NCBI RefSeq assembly: GCF_900167465.1 | Contig: NZ_FUWR01000005.1 | Coordinates: forward strand, 116,318 to 180,317 | Length of the DNA stretch: 64,000 bases | Direction of reading: 5' to 3' | DNA from: Trichlorobacter thiogenes | Lineage (GTDB): Bacteria > Desulfobacterota > Desulfuromonadia > Geobacterales > Pseudopelobacteraceae | In this document: one piece after another, positions 1 through 8,169 of the stretch | Layout: each line of letters starts with the position of its first letter | Numbering within the stretch: the first letter of the stretch is position 1 | The notes under the pieces: model-generated | What the model saw: only the letters and a program-made list of their open reading frames with translations | Databases searched by the model: none | Told to the model about the DNA's origin: nothing | Made by a program: the position numbers and the translations under genes

Positions 1-1
1 A

Positions 2-268
2 CTGAGCCATCAGGATCTGCCCAAAACTGTCAGTTCTGCAGCTGCAGCCACTGGTTGTGATGATTGTCATCATGATGCAGCGGATACCCAGCAGGACGAT
101 TGCTGCGCAACAACCGCCTGTGCCTGCGCCTGCCATGCCCCCCTGACCCTGAAAGCCATTACAGTTCCTTTGCCGGTTGCCATTGCCAGTAACTTTAACC
201 TCCCAACCCCACAAGCACCGCCACAGGTCTATATCTCCATTTTTGTTCCTCCTCAAAACCGTTTCTAA
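2..268 (+). CDS. C-terminal end of a Cys/His-rich hypothetical protein (5' truncated)
   Basis: An open frame runs in from the left edge and stops at TAA 266-268, giving 88 visible residues with no start in the window. The first half carries a dense Cys/His/Asp cluster (GCDDCHH, DDCC, then alternating Cys ending CHAPL), which looks like a metal-binding segment. The rest is a hydrophobic, proline-rich tail ending PPQNRF. I do not recognise a named family. The spacing resembles small periplasmic metal-binding proteins found beside metal transport genes, and the next gene downstream is a DUF2318 lipoprotein of a probable metal/iron ABC cluster. Coding is supported by the uninterrupted frame and its composition; function is inference. 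Confidence 0.6.
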   Translation: MSHQDLPKTVSSAAAATGCDDCHHDAADTQQDDCCATTACACACHAPLTLKAITVPLPVAIASNFNLPTPQAPPQVYISIFVPPQNRF

Positions 269-399
269 ACCCTAAAAGTCCCTATTACACAAGCTCATAT
301 ACTGCAGTAGTGGCCCAATACTGGACCGCAGGCACCTTGCGCTGCCTGCAATAACGGTATTGAGACGCCATACCCACATAAAACATCAGGAGATTCGCT

Positions 400-828
400 A
401 TGAAACAGGTTTTGATGGTGATCTGTATGATTGTTGTAACAGCCTGCAGCAGTGGTTCACACAAGACGGTGCAGGCAGACGGCAACGTAGTAAAGATTCC
501 GCTGGCAGAGTTGCAACCGCAGCAGGCCTCCTTTTACCGGATTACCCTGGACGGCAAAGAGATCCGCTTTTTTGCGGTCAAAGGCAGTGATGGCCGGATC
601 AGGACCGCGCTGGATGCCTGCGACGTCTGCTTTAAGGAACGCAAAGGCTATCAACAGCAGGGGGACGTGATGCTCTGCCGCAATTGCAACCTGACCTTCC
701 CGATTGACCGGATCGGTCCATCATCTGTAGGTGGCTGCAACCCCCACTTCCTGCCCTCACAGGTGACAGGTGATCAGTTGCTCCTGCCGGTGGCTGAACT
801 GAAACAGGGGGCACGGTTCTTCCCATGA
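400..828 (+). CDS. DUF2318 (Fe-S-containing membrane-type) lipoprotein
   Basis: A 142-residue exported protein. A hydrophobic N-terminus ends in a lipobox with Cys16 (VVTAC), so it is probably a lipoprotein. The body has the DUF2318 pattern of paired cysteines: ACDVC (Cys74, Cys77), LCRNC (Cys93, Cys96) and GGCNP (Cys113). In known systems DUF2318 proteins sit beside FtsX-like permeases and an ATPase in P19/FetMP-type iron uptake clusters, where they are thought to bind metal or an Fe-S centre. Here the stop overlaps the start of just such a permease by 4 bases, so the two are translationally coupled. Start ATG 400 follows a CAGGAG Shine-Dalgarno sequence. Family call is firm; the metal-handling role is inferred. 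Confidence 0.85.
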   Translation: MKQVLMVICMIVVTACSSGSHKTVQADGNVVKIPLAELQPQQASFYRITLDGKEIRFFAVKGSDGRIRTALDACDVCFKERKGYQQQGDVMLCRNCNLTFPIDRIGPSSVGGCNPHFLPSQVTGDQLLLPVAELKQGARFFP

Positions 829-1985
829 GACCCTATCAGATCGCCTTAAAAAACCTGATCCGCCGACCTGCCCGGATGTTTTTCCTGACCGTGGCACTGG
901 CCGTGGGGCTGGCTGCGGTGGTGGCGCTGGTCACCCTCTCAAACTCCATGACTGCTGATATTGAGCACACCATGGATCAGTTCGGGGCCAATATCCTGAT
1001 CACCCCCAAGAGCAATGATCTGGCCCTCTCCTACGGTGGCATCAGCCTGGGACGGGTCTCCTTTGACCAGCGTGAGCTTGATCCATCGGTGCTGGAGCGG
1101 ATCCGCACCATCAAGAACCACCAGAACATCGCCGCCGTTGCCCCCAAGGTGCTGGGGGCAGTCACCCTGCAGGGCAAGGAGCTACTACTGGTGGGGGTGG
1201 ACTTTGCGGCTGAATTACGGATGAAGCCCTGGTGGCGTCTGACCGGTACGGAGCCGTCGGCAGCTGACGATGCTTTACTCGGCAGCAACGCCGCACGGGT
1301 GCTGGGGGTAAAGCCGGGTGACCGGCTTACCGTAGGGGACAGGTCGTTCAAGGTTGCGGCGCTTTTGCAGGAGACCGGCTCCCAGGATGACGGCCTGCTG
1401 TTTGTGCCGCTGGCAGCTGCCCAGGCCATTACCGCCAAACAGGGTAAAATCACCCTGATCGAGGTGGCAGCGCTCTGTTCCGGCTGTCCGATTGGCGAGA
1501 TGGTGGATCAGATTGCCGCGGTGCTGCCGGATGCCAAGGTCAGCGCCATCAAACAGGTGGTGGAGGGGCGGCTGCAGACCATCGGCCAGCTCAAGCGGTT
1601 CTCCTTGGGCATGGGCGGTGTGATCGCCCTGATCGGTCTGTTGGTGGTCTTCATCACCATGATGGGCAATGTCAATGAGCGCAAGGTGGAGATCGGCATC
1701 TTCCGGGCCATCGGCTACCGCACCGGACATGTGATGGGGATTATCCTGCTGGAGGCCGGGCTGGTGGGGCTGGTGGCAGGCCTGGCAGGCTATCTGCTGG
1801 GGCTTGGGGCTGCGGCGATTGCGCTACCTCTGCTGGCTCAGTCCGATCACCCGCACCTGCTGCTACAGTGGCAGGTGGCCCTTGCCGCCATTGCTGCCGT
1901 GGGACTGGTCAGTCTGCTGGCAGCGGTCTATCCGGCGCGGCGGGCAGGCAGGATGGACCCGGCAGACGCACTCAGAAGTCTTTAG
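825..1985 (+). CDS. FtsX/MacB-type ABC transporter permease
   Basis: A 386-residue inner-membrane permease of the MacB/FtsX type. There is one membrane segment near residues 18-42 (FFLTVALAVGLAAVVALV), a long MacB_PCD-like periplasmic domain, and three C-terminal segments (about 255-285, 300-335, 345-370) forming the FtsX domain, which ends with the typical sequence YPARRAGRMDPADALRSL. The periplasmic domain includes a Cys pair (ALCSGCPIGE). It overlaps the DUF2318 gene by 4 bases and precedes an ATPase by 32 bases, so it should pair with that ATPase. The P19-type clusters usually carry two FtsX permeases; only one is in this window. The substrate is not visible in the sequence. Confidence 0.88.
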   Translation: MRPYQIALKNLIRRPARMFFLTVALAVGLAAVVALVTLSNSMTADIEHTMDQFGANILITPKSNDLALSYGGISLGRVSFDQRELDPSVLERIRTIKNHQNIAAVAPKVLGAVTLQGKELLLVGVDFAAELRMKPWWRLTGTEPSAADDALLGSNAARVLGVKPGDRLTVGDRSFKVAALLQETGSQDDGLLFVPLAAAQAITAKQGKITLIEVAALCSGCPIGEMVDQIAAVLPDAKVSAIKQVVEGRLQTIGQLKRFSLGMGGVIALIGLLVVFITMMGNVNERKVEIGIFRAIGYRTGHVMGIILLEAGLVGLVAGLAGYLLGLGAAAIALPLLAQSDHPHLLLQWQVALAAIAAVGLVSLLAAVYPARRAGRMDPADALRSL

Positions 1986-2017
1986 GAAATGGCCTTTTTC
2001 TGAAAACGAGGAACCAC

Positions 2018-2689
2018 ATGATAACCACATCCAATGTGACAAAAAACTACCCCTCTGGTGCAGGCAACGTGGCTGCCCTGAAGGGGGTTGATCTGACCGT
2101 GGAGACCGGCGAGTTTGTCTGCATCATGGGGCAATCCGGCTCCGGCAAGAGTACCCTGCTGACCATTCTGGGAGGGATGTGCCACCCCAGTGCCGGTAGT
2201 GTCGAGGTGGATGGCGCTGCCATCTACAGCCTGAATGACGATGGTCTGGCGGATTTCCGGGCCGGGCATTTCGGCTTCGTGTTCCAGTCCTTTCATCTGG
2301 TGCCCTACCTGACCGCACTGGAGAACGTCATGCTGCCGCTGGCCCCGCTGAAGATGTCAGCGCTGGAAAAACAACAGCTGGCCAGTGACGCATTGACACG
2401 GGTGGGGCTGGCAGATTGCGCCGGACGCCTGCCCAGCCGCCTGTCCGGTGGAGAGCAGGAACGAGTGGCAATCGCACGGGCCGTAGTCAACCGCCCGGCG
2501 ATCCTGTTTGCCGATGAGCCGACCGGCAACCTGGACAGCGCCACCAGCGACCAGGTCATGGGACTCTTTGCAGAGCTGCATCAGGCTGGCCAGACCATCG
2601 TGATGGTGACCCACAACCCGGATAACGGCCGCTACGCCCAGCGCACCATCCGCCTGAAGGACGGGCTGTTGGACACGCCAGACTCTTAA
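2018..2689 (+). CDS. ABC transporter ATP-binding protein (LolD/MacB class)
   Basis: A 223-residue nucleotide-binding subunit. Walker A is GQSGSGKSTLL, the Q-loop region is FVFQSFHLVPYLTALENV, the signature is LSGGEQERVAIARA and Walker B is ILFADEPTGNLDS, followed by the switch His in VTHN. This is the LolD/MacB/FtsE class that partners FtsX-type permeases. The frame is open further upstream, but ATG 2018 is chosen because an ACGAGGA ribosome site lies just before it and homologues begin near this residue. It closes the operon; a hairpin follows at 2699-2725, though its T-rich side serves the opposite strand. Confidence 0.92.
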   Translation: MITTSNVTKNYPSGAGNVAALKGVDLTVETGEFVCIMGQSGSGKSTLLTILGGMCHPSAGSVEVDGAAIYSLNDDGLADFRAGHFGFVFQSFHLVPYLTALENVMLPLAPLKMSALEKQQLASDALTRVGLADCAGRLPSRLSGGEQERVAIARAVVNRPAILFADEPTGNLDSATSDQVMGLFAELHQAGQTIVMVTHNPDNGRYAQRTIRLKDGLLDTPDS

Positions 2690-2698
2690 ACACAAAAC

Positions 2699-2725
2699 GG
2701 GCCGCCTCTCACAAAAAGGCGGCCC
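2699..2725 (-). terminator. Rho-independent terminator of the histidine kinase gene
   Basis: A perfect 9-bp GC-rich stem (GGGCCGCCT with AGGCGGCCC) encloses a 9-base loop. Read on the minus strand it is followed by GTTTTGTGTTT, a T-rich tail, placing it downstream of the kinase that ends at 2766. On the plus strand it may also end the ABC operon, but there is no T-run on that side. Confidence 0.75.
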
Positions 2726-2765
2726 GGCTACGGCATGAAAGTATGTGTACTGCCTGTTAATGCGG

Positions 2766-4757
2766 CTAGGCAGAATTCTGTTGCTGCAGATCAGGCGCCT
2801 TCACCGGCACGACAATCCTGAAGCGGGTACCGCCTGAACAGGATTCCACTTCTATCGTACCGTTAAAGTTCTCTTCAATGATCTTTTTTGAGATATACAA
2901 CCCCAGACCTGTGCCCTGGGCCTTATGCTTGGTGGTAAAGTACGGATCAAAGATCTTATCAACAATATCGGCTGCAATACCGCCGCCATTATCTTCTACG
3001 GTGATCTGAGCCATCCCCTGGACCTGCTGGGTTGTCACCGTTACCGCCGGAGCAGGCACCGCTCGAGTCAGCAGTGCATCTCTGGCATTATTTAAAATAT
3101 TCAGCACAACCTGAGAAAAATCATTGGGCTGTCCCTGCAGCAGACAACCTGGCTGCAGATCAAGCTTCAGGCTGATACCAGCGGCCTGCAGCGAGGCCTG
3201 AAGCAGATTAGCGGTTGCCGTGATGGCGGTCGACAGATCAAACTGTTGTACTGCGCGATTCTGCTTAAAAAAGTCACGGAAGGTGTTGATGGTTTGAGAC
3301 ATGTGCTGAATGGTATTCATGCAGTCATCGGTAAACTCATCAATCCGTTCACCATTCAGTAGGTTATCATCATACTCCAGCCTAAGGGTCTGGACCATGA
3401 TTGCCAGTTCATTCAACGGCTGCCGCCATTGGTGGGCAATGTTGGATATCATCTCCCCCATGGCAGCAAGACGTCCCTGCTGAATCATAATGGCATCTTT
3501 TTCGCGGTTTTTGGCCAGCTCCTGGCGGACCCGGTCTTCAAGGGTCAGATTCAACGTCTCAAGCTGCGTCTGTTTAACCTGCAGACTTTGCTCTGCCAAC
3601 ACCCGCTCAGCCACCTCCTGCTCCAGCAGCAACGCTTTTTCATGCAGTTGTTCCTGCACCTGCTGGCGTTCTGCAATCTCATCTTCAAGCAGTCGGGCCC
3701 GTTCATGCAGGCTTCCTGACATCTTTTGCAGACTGTCGGCCAACGCATTAAATTCAGCAACATTGGAATGCGGCCAGTCCGTTGCTGCTCCACCACGGGT
3801 GATCAATTGCGCATGTTCAGCCAGCGATTCAAAACGCTGTGACATCCGGCGAGTCAGCACCATGGCCACCCCAAAGGCGGCCAGTGTGGTGGCTGAAAGT
3901 GCTACCGCCATGATACCCAGTGAGGTCCAGAGCTGGCGGTAGGCCGTTTGCGTGGGGCGCGCCACCAGCACCCACCAGTCAACCGTGCCAATTCTGTGCA
4001 GGCTGCCCACCATTTCAACACCATTCAGCACCAGACGTCCATGCACCTCTTTCGAGGAGTTGAGACGATCACGGATCAGCGGGATGTTGCTCAGATTCAG
4101 CTGCTGAGCGGTCCAGGTCCCTGCCTGATCGGCAACCACCTGTCCACGCCGGTCAATCAGCATGATCACCTGGTCAGAAACGGGGGTTGTCTGCTGCAAA
4201 AACTCACTCAGATAGGCAAGATCAAACTCGGCAATCACCACGTTAGTGCCTGTCGGTACGGCTACGGCAACCGACAGTCCTCCGCCAACCACCGAAAGAA
4301 AACTGTCAGACCACTGTTCCGCACCAGTGCTTTTTGCCTTTTGAAACAGCTCATTGCGGGAAAGATCAAGCCCAAGCAGATCGTTCTGCAGTGCCGCAGA
4401 CATTTTGTTAACCCCAACCGCCCGCACCCGACCGCCAGCATCAACAAGATACATGGCGCGGAGACGTTTGAGTAACTGCAGGTTGGTTGCAATGGCCTTC
4501 TGGACAGTAGCAACATGTTCGTCATGATCAATAACGCCTGCCACGGAAACAGCGGTGACACGTGATGTTTTAAAGAACGAATCAACCTGTCCGGCAATGG
4601 TCAATGCCAGTTGGCGATGGTAGGAGGCGATCTCCTGCTCCGCCTGGGGCAACAGCCACAGACTGCCCAGCAGCGCACTTAACCCCAGGGGCAACAGGGT
4701 AACCAGCGCAGCAAAACGGACCAGCATATGACGCAGCGGGCGGACAGCCATAGCCAT
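2766..4757 (-). CDS. Membrane sensor histidine kinase with periplasmic sensor domain
   Basis: A 663-residue kinase. The N-terminal membrane helix (about 10-35) is followed by a large periplasmic domain (about 36-275) resembling dCache/Cache sensors, a second helix (about 280-305), a HAMP-like linker and a long coiled coil (about 340-425, with [11 protein letters not shown]). The HisKA box has His442 in IAHQWRQPLN. HATPase boxes follow: LNILNNARDAL, EDNGGGIA and GTGLGLYISKKI. The start lies 2 bases after the stop of a periplasmic binding-protein gene, so the two form a probable operon and the binding protein may feed ligand information to this sensor. No response regulator is adjacent. The ligand is unknown. 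Confidence 0.92.
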   Translation of the reverse strand: MAMAVRPLRHMLVRFAALVTLLPLGLSALLGSLWLLPQAEQEIASYHRQLALTIAGQVDSFFKTSRVTAVSVAGVIDHDEHVATVQKAIATNLQLLKRLRAMYLVDAGGRVRAVGVNKMSAALQNDLLGLDLSRNELFQKAKSTGAEQWSDSFLSVVGGGLSVAVAVPTGTNVVIAEFDLAYLSEFLQQTTPVSDQVIMLIDRRGQVVADQAGTWTAQQLNLSNIPLIRDRLNSSKEVHGRLVLNGVEMVGSLHRIGTVDWWVLVARPTQTAYRQLWTSLGIMAVALSATTLAAFGVAMVLTRRMSQRFESLAEHAQLITRGGAATDWPHSNVAEFNALADSLQKMSGSLHERARLLEDEIAERQQVQEQLHEKALLLEQEVAERVLAEQSLQVKQTQLETLNLTLEDRVRQELAKNREKDAIMIQQGRLAAMGEMISNIAHQWRQPLNELAIMVQTLRLEYDDNLLNGERIDEFTDDCMNTIQHMSQTINTFRDFFKQNRAVQQFDLSTAITATANLLQASLQAAGISLKLDLQPGCLLQGQPNDFSQVVLNILNNARDALLTRAVPAPAVTVTTQQVQGMAQITVEDNGGGIAADIVDKIFDPYFTTKHKAQGTGLGLYISKKIIEENFNGTIEVESCSGGTRFRIVVPVKAPDLQQQNSA

Positions 4758-4759
4758 GC

Positions 4760-5872
4760 CTACTCCAGAGTTTGATAGATTCCGTTACGCACAATGGTGG
4801 CCGTTGTTAAGCGGTTTGCATCACCAAAACGATCAATCTGATACTTTTGCTGCCCCCCCTGAAAGCTGTTCAGGCGGATTATGGTTTGCTTAAGAGTCTC
4901 TCCTGATTTGCGCGCAGCATAGGCATCCATGGCTGCCAGGGCAGCATCATAGCCAGCAAGCCCTGCAAAGCCAGGCTCCTGACCACCAAAACGCTCACGG
5001 TACTGCTTTAGAAATCTCTGATAACGTTCTGAAGGATCTGTGCGATTTACAAACTGGGAAACAAGAACCCCCTCCGCAGCACCGCCTGCCAACTCAATAA
5101 ACCGCTCGGTTGAGGCCCATTCGGCCATACCGATCGACACCGCAGCATCCTGTTTGCGGATCTGCTGGCAGATCAGGGCAGCATCAACAGCGTTTGTAAT
5201 GATAACCACCAGCTCTGGTTTCTGTTTTAAAAGCGTTGTTGCCAGTTGATGAAAAGAGGTTGTGGGTAAGGAATGATAGGTTTCTACCGCAACGACTGAG
5301 CCGCCATGCAGTTCAAATTCACGTTTGAAATCTCCAAACCAGCTTTCAGTGTAGGAACGGTTGTTCAGGTCATAGATCACCGCCACGCGGCGGTGTCCAA
5401 ACTTCTGCGCCTGATAGCGGGCGAGCTTGGTCGCGTAGGTACTGGTGTCGCCAATAATCCGCAGAAAATTGTCATTCTTGCCGGTCAGGGCCGTCGTGCT
5501 CACCGTAGGAGCAAGCAGAATCGCCTTTGAGGCATTAACCTGATCAAGCACCGCCAAGGCAATGCTGCTGGTCATGGGGCCAATGATCAGCTCAATGTTG
5601 CTGTTCAGCAGCTCGGCAACTGCTTTTTGGGCAACTTCCGAATTTTGTCCATCATCCTTTACCACCAGCTCCACTTGCTGCCCATGAATACCACCGGCAG
5701 TGTTTCTCTGCTCAATGGCCAGCATGGCACCATTGCGGCCAGCCACCCCCAGATCGGCTACCCGACCTGACATGCCACCCAGAAAACCGATCTTAACGGG
5801 CTTTTTGGGCGAACAGGCAATCAGCAGGCTTAAAAGGCAACAGAAAACTGCGGCTATGCGAAACAGGAACAT
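4760..5872 (-). CDS. Periplasmic binding lipoprotein, branched-chain amino acid type (Peripla_BP_6)
   Basis: A 370-residue extracytoplasmic binding protein. A signal peptide ends in the lipobox LLIAC with Cys20. The mature part begins VKIGFLGGMSG, as in LivJ-type (type I fold) receptors, and continues with motifs such as AIEQRNTAGGI and ELIIGPMTSS. There are no permease or ATPase genes nearby. Instead the gene is followed after 2 bases by a membrane histidine kinase, which suggests a sensory rather than transport role. The ligand cannot be read from the sequence; amino acids or small carboxylates are usual for this fold. Start ATG 5872 is supported by the signal peptide and by GGGAGG just upstream. 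Confidence 0.88.
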   Translation of the reverse strand: MFLFRIAAVFCCLLSLLIACSPKKPVKIGFLGGMSGRVADLGVAGRNGAMLAIEQRNTAGGIHGQQVELVVKDDGQNSEVAQKAVAELLNSNIELIIGPMTSSIALAVLDQVNASKAILLAPTVSTTALTGKNDNFLRIIGDTSTYATKLARYQAQKFGHRRVAVIYDLNNRSYTESWFGDFKREFELHGGSVVAVETYHSLPTTSFHQLATTLLKQKPELVVIITNAVDAALICQQIRKQDAAVSIGMAEWASTERFIELAGGAAEGVLVSQFVNRTDPSERYQRFLKQYRERFGGQEPGFAGLAGYDAALAAMDAYAARKSGETLKQTIIRLNSFQGGQQKYQIDRFGDANRLTTATIVRNGIYQTLE

Positions 5873-5982
5873 ATATACCTCCCGTTCTTTGCGTGTCGCT
5901 TGAGAAGCTTACCGTAAAAGCAAAAGCTGTCAATGAAACGGCACACGTCAGCCCCTCAAAGACTGTCCGTTGCTTAAACGGC

Positions 5983-6008
5983 AATGGCCGGGTAAACACC
6001 CGGCCATT
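5983..6008 (-). terminator. Strong hairpin downstream of the tlpA-lipoprotein pair
   Basis: A perfect 11-bp inverted repeat (AATGGCCGGGT with ACCCGGCCATT) around a 4-base loop, 64 bases after the stop of the minus-strand lipoprotein. The tails are only weakly T-rich on both strands (GTTT on plus, GCCGTTT on minus), so it is a good stem with an imperfect tail. It separates two minus-strand transcription units. Confidence 0.6.
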
Positions 6009-6071
6009 GTTTCGAAGACTACTTCCTGCCTCGGTTCCTGATGCGCCACACGGGCGCTAGTAGCCGCTGCC

Positions 6072-6422
6072 TCAACAGTTGGCCACAACGTTGATATCGT
6101 AACCATTTTGCTGGAATGCGGTCTTCAGTGCCGTACGTTGCTCTTTAGTCATCCCTTCAAGGGTTGCTAACAGACGTTCCTTAACCTTGTTACTGTTGCA
6201 GATGCCATCTTTCAGATCTTTCTGCAGGGGGGCTGGCAGCTGAGATTCTTTGGCAATTTTATCCATATCCCCGGTATCGCACAGGATTCTCTTAAGCTCT
6301 GGCCCGGTACTGGTCACATAAAAATGTTTGGAATCCTTGTAGACCATAAAATTCCCGGAACTGCAGCCGCTAATGCCAAGAGCTGCAATCAGCACTACAC
6401 CAAACTTCATCCAGAATTGCAT
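6072..6422 (-). CDS. Small hypothetical lipoprotein
   Basis: A 116-residue protein with a signal peptide and lipobox (ALGISGC, Cys20), followed by a mature domain with Cys residues at ILCDTG, GICNSN and the extreme C-terminus (VVANC). An alpha-helical stretch (KVKERLLATLEGMTKEQRTA) fills the second half. I do not recognise the family. It lies 4 bases downstream of a TlpA-type thioredoxin, so it is probably cotranscribed, and its conserved-looking cysteines could be the thioredoxin's target, though that is inference. A strong hairpin follows the gene. Confidence 0.75.
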   Translation of the reverse strand: MQFWMKFGVVLIAALGISGCSSGNFMVYKDSKHFYVTSTGPELKRILCDTGDMDKIAKESQLPAPLQKDLKDGICNSNKVKERLLATLEGMTKEQRTALKTAFQQNGYDINVVANC

Positions 6423-6426
6423 AGGG

Positions 6427-6933
6427 TCACCGTCCTTTCAGATAGCTGTTCATTTTTGCCTTGATCTGAGGCGAGTTCCAGTCTACGGCACCAATAATCT
6501 TTTCACGCACCAGACCGGTACGGTCAACAATCACACTCACCGGCTGGCCAAACAGGCCGTAACTGTCAAAGTAAACATCCTTGTTACTATCAAGCATGGT
6601 CGGATACTCGATTTTGAGCTTGCCGACCAGCTCACGAACCGGCTTTTCAGCAGGATCAAGGGCGATGCCCAGCACCACCAAGCCAGCCTGTTTCTGTTCC
6701 TTATAAAGTTCGTTCAGTGAGGGCAATTCCTGCACGCAGGGGGGACAGGTGGTTGACCAGAAGTTAAGTAGTACAAGCTTACCCTTGTAAGCTGAAAGGG
6801 CCTGTTTAACCCCATGCAGATCCTTGAGAACAAAGTCTGGGGCCGGACTGTTAAGTTTTACGGCCAGACAAGGTGCAACGGAGAGCAGCAGTGATGCCAG
6901 TAGCAGAACCAAAGAAACAAGGGCACGTCGCAT
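6427..6933 (-). CDS. TlpA/ResA-type periplasmic thioredoxin
   Basis: A 168-residue exported thiol-disulfide protein. A signal sequence or anchor (about 1-24) is followed by a redoxin fold starting APDFVLKDLHG, with the active site Cys63-Pro-Pro-Cys66 in WSTTCPPC and a cis-Pro region at QPVSVIVD. ResA/TlpA proteins keep cysteines reduced in the envelope, often for cytochrome c maturation. The frame is open 18 codons further upstream, but ATG 6933 is chosen because an AGGAG site lies 7 bases before it and the signal peptide then begins properly (MRRALVSLVLLL). A second TlpA protein is encoded at 22169. Confidence 0.88.
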   Translation of the reverse strand: MRRALVSLVLLLASLLLSVAPCLAVKLNSPAPDFVLKDLHGVKQALSAYKGKLVLLNFWSTTCPPCVQELPSLNELYKEQKQAGLVVLGIALDPAEKPVRELVGKLKIEYPTMLDSNKDVYFDSYGLFGQPVSVIVDRTGLVREKIIGAVDWNSPQIKAKMNSYLKGR

Positions 6934-7110
6934 ATCACAACTCCTGTGATGTTTCCCTATTGCATTCAGTAGGCGTAACAAAAACACAATAACGACAGCG
7001 GGGACTTTTAATGAGTATAACTTGACAAGAATGATAGGACAACCAGATAATCGTATTGAGGCGGGATATCAATCAGTATACAACACACAAAATCGCAGAC
7101 AGACCTTACA

Positions 7111-7650
7111 TCAAGACCCTTCTCCAAACACCTCGGCAGAGAAGATGTAGATCTCACAATCCTTTTTCCAGGCCGTTTCCGGCAGGCCGGCCTTCAGGCA
7201 GGTATGGCGCAGGAAGGTCTCCCGATCCCAGCCGTACTCCGTGGCCACCTGGGGCAGCAGCACACCATGGGCATGTCCTTTGATCAGGTAGAGCCCGTGG
7301 CTGCCAACCTCAATCTCATCAACCGACTGGATCAGCTGCAGCGGCGAAAGCACTGAGATCTCCAGCTGAAAATCAGCCAGGTCTGCAGGCCGCATCGGGT
7401 AAAAACGGGGGTCCCGGGTGGCAGCAGAAACCGCCATTTCCCGCACGGTCTGCCAGAGTGGCTGCTGGGCCACAAAACTGCCAATACAGCCACGCAACTG
7501 CCCCTGCTGCTTGATGGTTACAAAACAGCCGGAATGGGATTGCAGCGCCTCTGACGGTTTTTCAATGCCGGGCAGAGGCTGTCCGTTCACCTGTGCCACG
7601 ATGGTTGTCCTGGCTAGCTGCAGCAACAGCTTCTGTTCAGTCTTTTTCAT
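7111..7650 (-). CDS. amrA: AMMECR1 domain protein (AmmeMemoRadiSam system protein A type)
   Basis: A 179-residue protein spanning the AMMECR1 domain. The family core is GCFVTIKQQGQLRGCIGSF, including the near-invariant LRGCIG, followed by AATRDPRFYPM and ISVLSPLQLI. The function is unsettled. In bacteria the domain often occurs with MEMO1 and radical SAM proteins (the AmmeMemoRadiSam grouping), but neither is beside it here. It is the last gene of an apparent operon with an ACT-domain regulator and peptide deformylase, 9 bases after def. The symbol is a family label only. Confidence 0.88.
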   Translation of the reverse strand: MKKTEQKLLLQLARTTIVAQVNGQPLPGIEKPSEALQSHSGCFVTIKQQGQLRGCIGSFVAQQPLWQTVREMAVSAATRDPRFYPMRPADLADFQLEISVLSPLQLIQSVDEIEVGSHGLYLIKGHAHGVLLPQVATEYGWDRETFLRHTCLKAGLPETAWKKDCEIYIFSAEVFGEGS

Positions 7651-7659
7651 CTTTGCTCC

Positions 7660-8169
7660 CTAACGGTAGCTTTTTCTGCGAAACAGGCCTGTTGATACAC
7701 TAATAACCCGATCCAGAAAAAGCAGACCATCCAGATGATCCATCTCATGCTGGATCGCCACCGCCTCAAACCCGGAGGCAGCCACTTCCCGCTCCAGACC
7801 GCTTTGGCTATCCAGAAAACGGACCGTTATCTCGGTGGCCCGCTCAACATCGCCGGTATAATCCGGCACACTCATGCAGCCTTCCCGCATCACGGCGTTA
7901 CCGCTGCGACTGATAATTTCCGGGTTAACCATGCAGAGCAGACCGTGATTATTATCCTTGCCGTGGCGGCTGTTGGACACATCCACCACGCAGATCCGTA
8001 ACCCCACCCCGATCTGTGGCGCAGCCACCCCCACCGAACCGGGACCGGCCGCCATGGTGTCAAGCAGGTCCTGCACCAAATTCTGAATAGCTGTATCCAA
8101 ACTATCAACACGGTGGGCCATCTTTTTCAGCAGCGGGTGCGGGTATTTCAGAATCGGTTGAACCGCCAT
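7660..8169 (-). CDS. def: Peptide deformylase
   Basis: A 169-residue cytosolic metalloenzyme that removes the formyl group from the starting methionine of new proteins. All three family motifs are present: GVAAPQIG (47-54), EGCMSVP (96-102, metal ligand Cys98) and QHEMDH (140-145, ligands His141 and His145 with catalytic Glu142). Length is normal. The start ATG shares its A with the TAA stop of the ACT-domain gene (TAATG), so translation is coupled. def is usually beside fmt; here fmt is absent and an AMMECR1 gene follows instead. Confidence 0.96.
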   Translation of the reverse strand: MAVQPILKYPHPLLKKMAHRVDSLDTAIQNLVQDLLDTMAAGPGSVGVAAPQIGVGLRICVVDVSNSRHGKDNNHGLLCMVNPEIISRSGNAVMREGCMSVPDYTGDVERATEITVRFLDSQSGLEREVAASGFEAVAIQHEMDHLDGLLFLDRVISVSTGLFRRKSYR

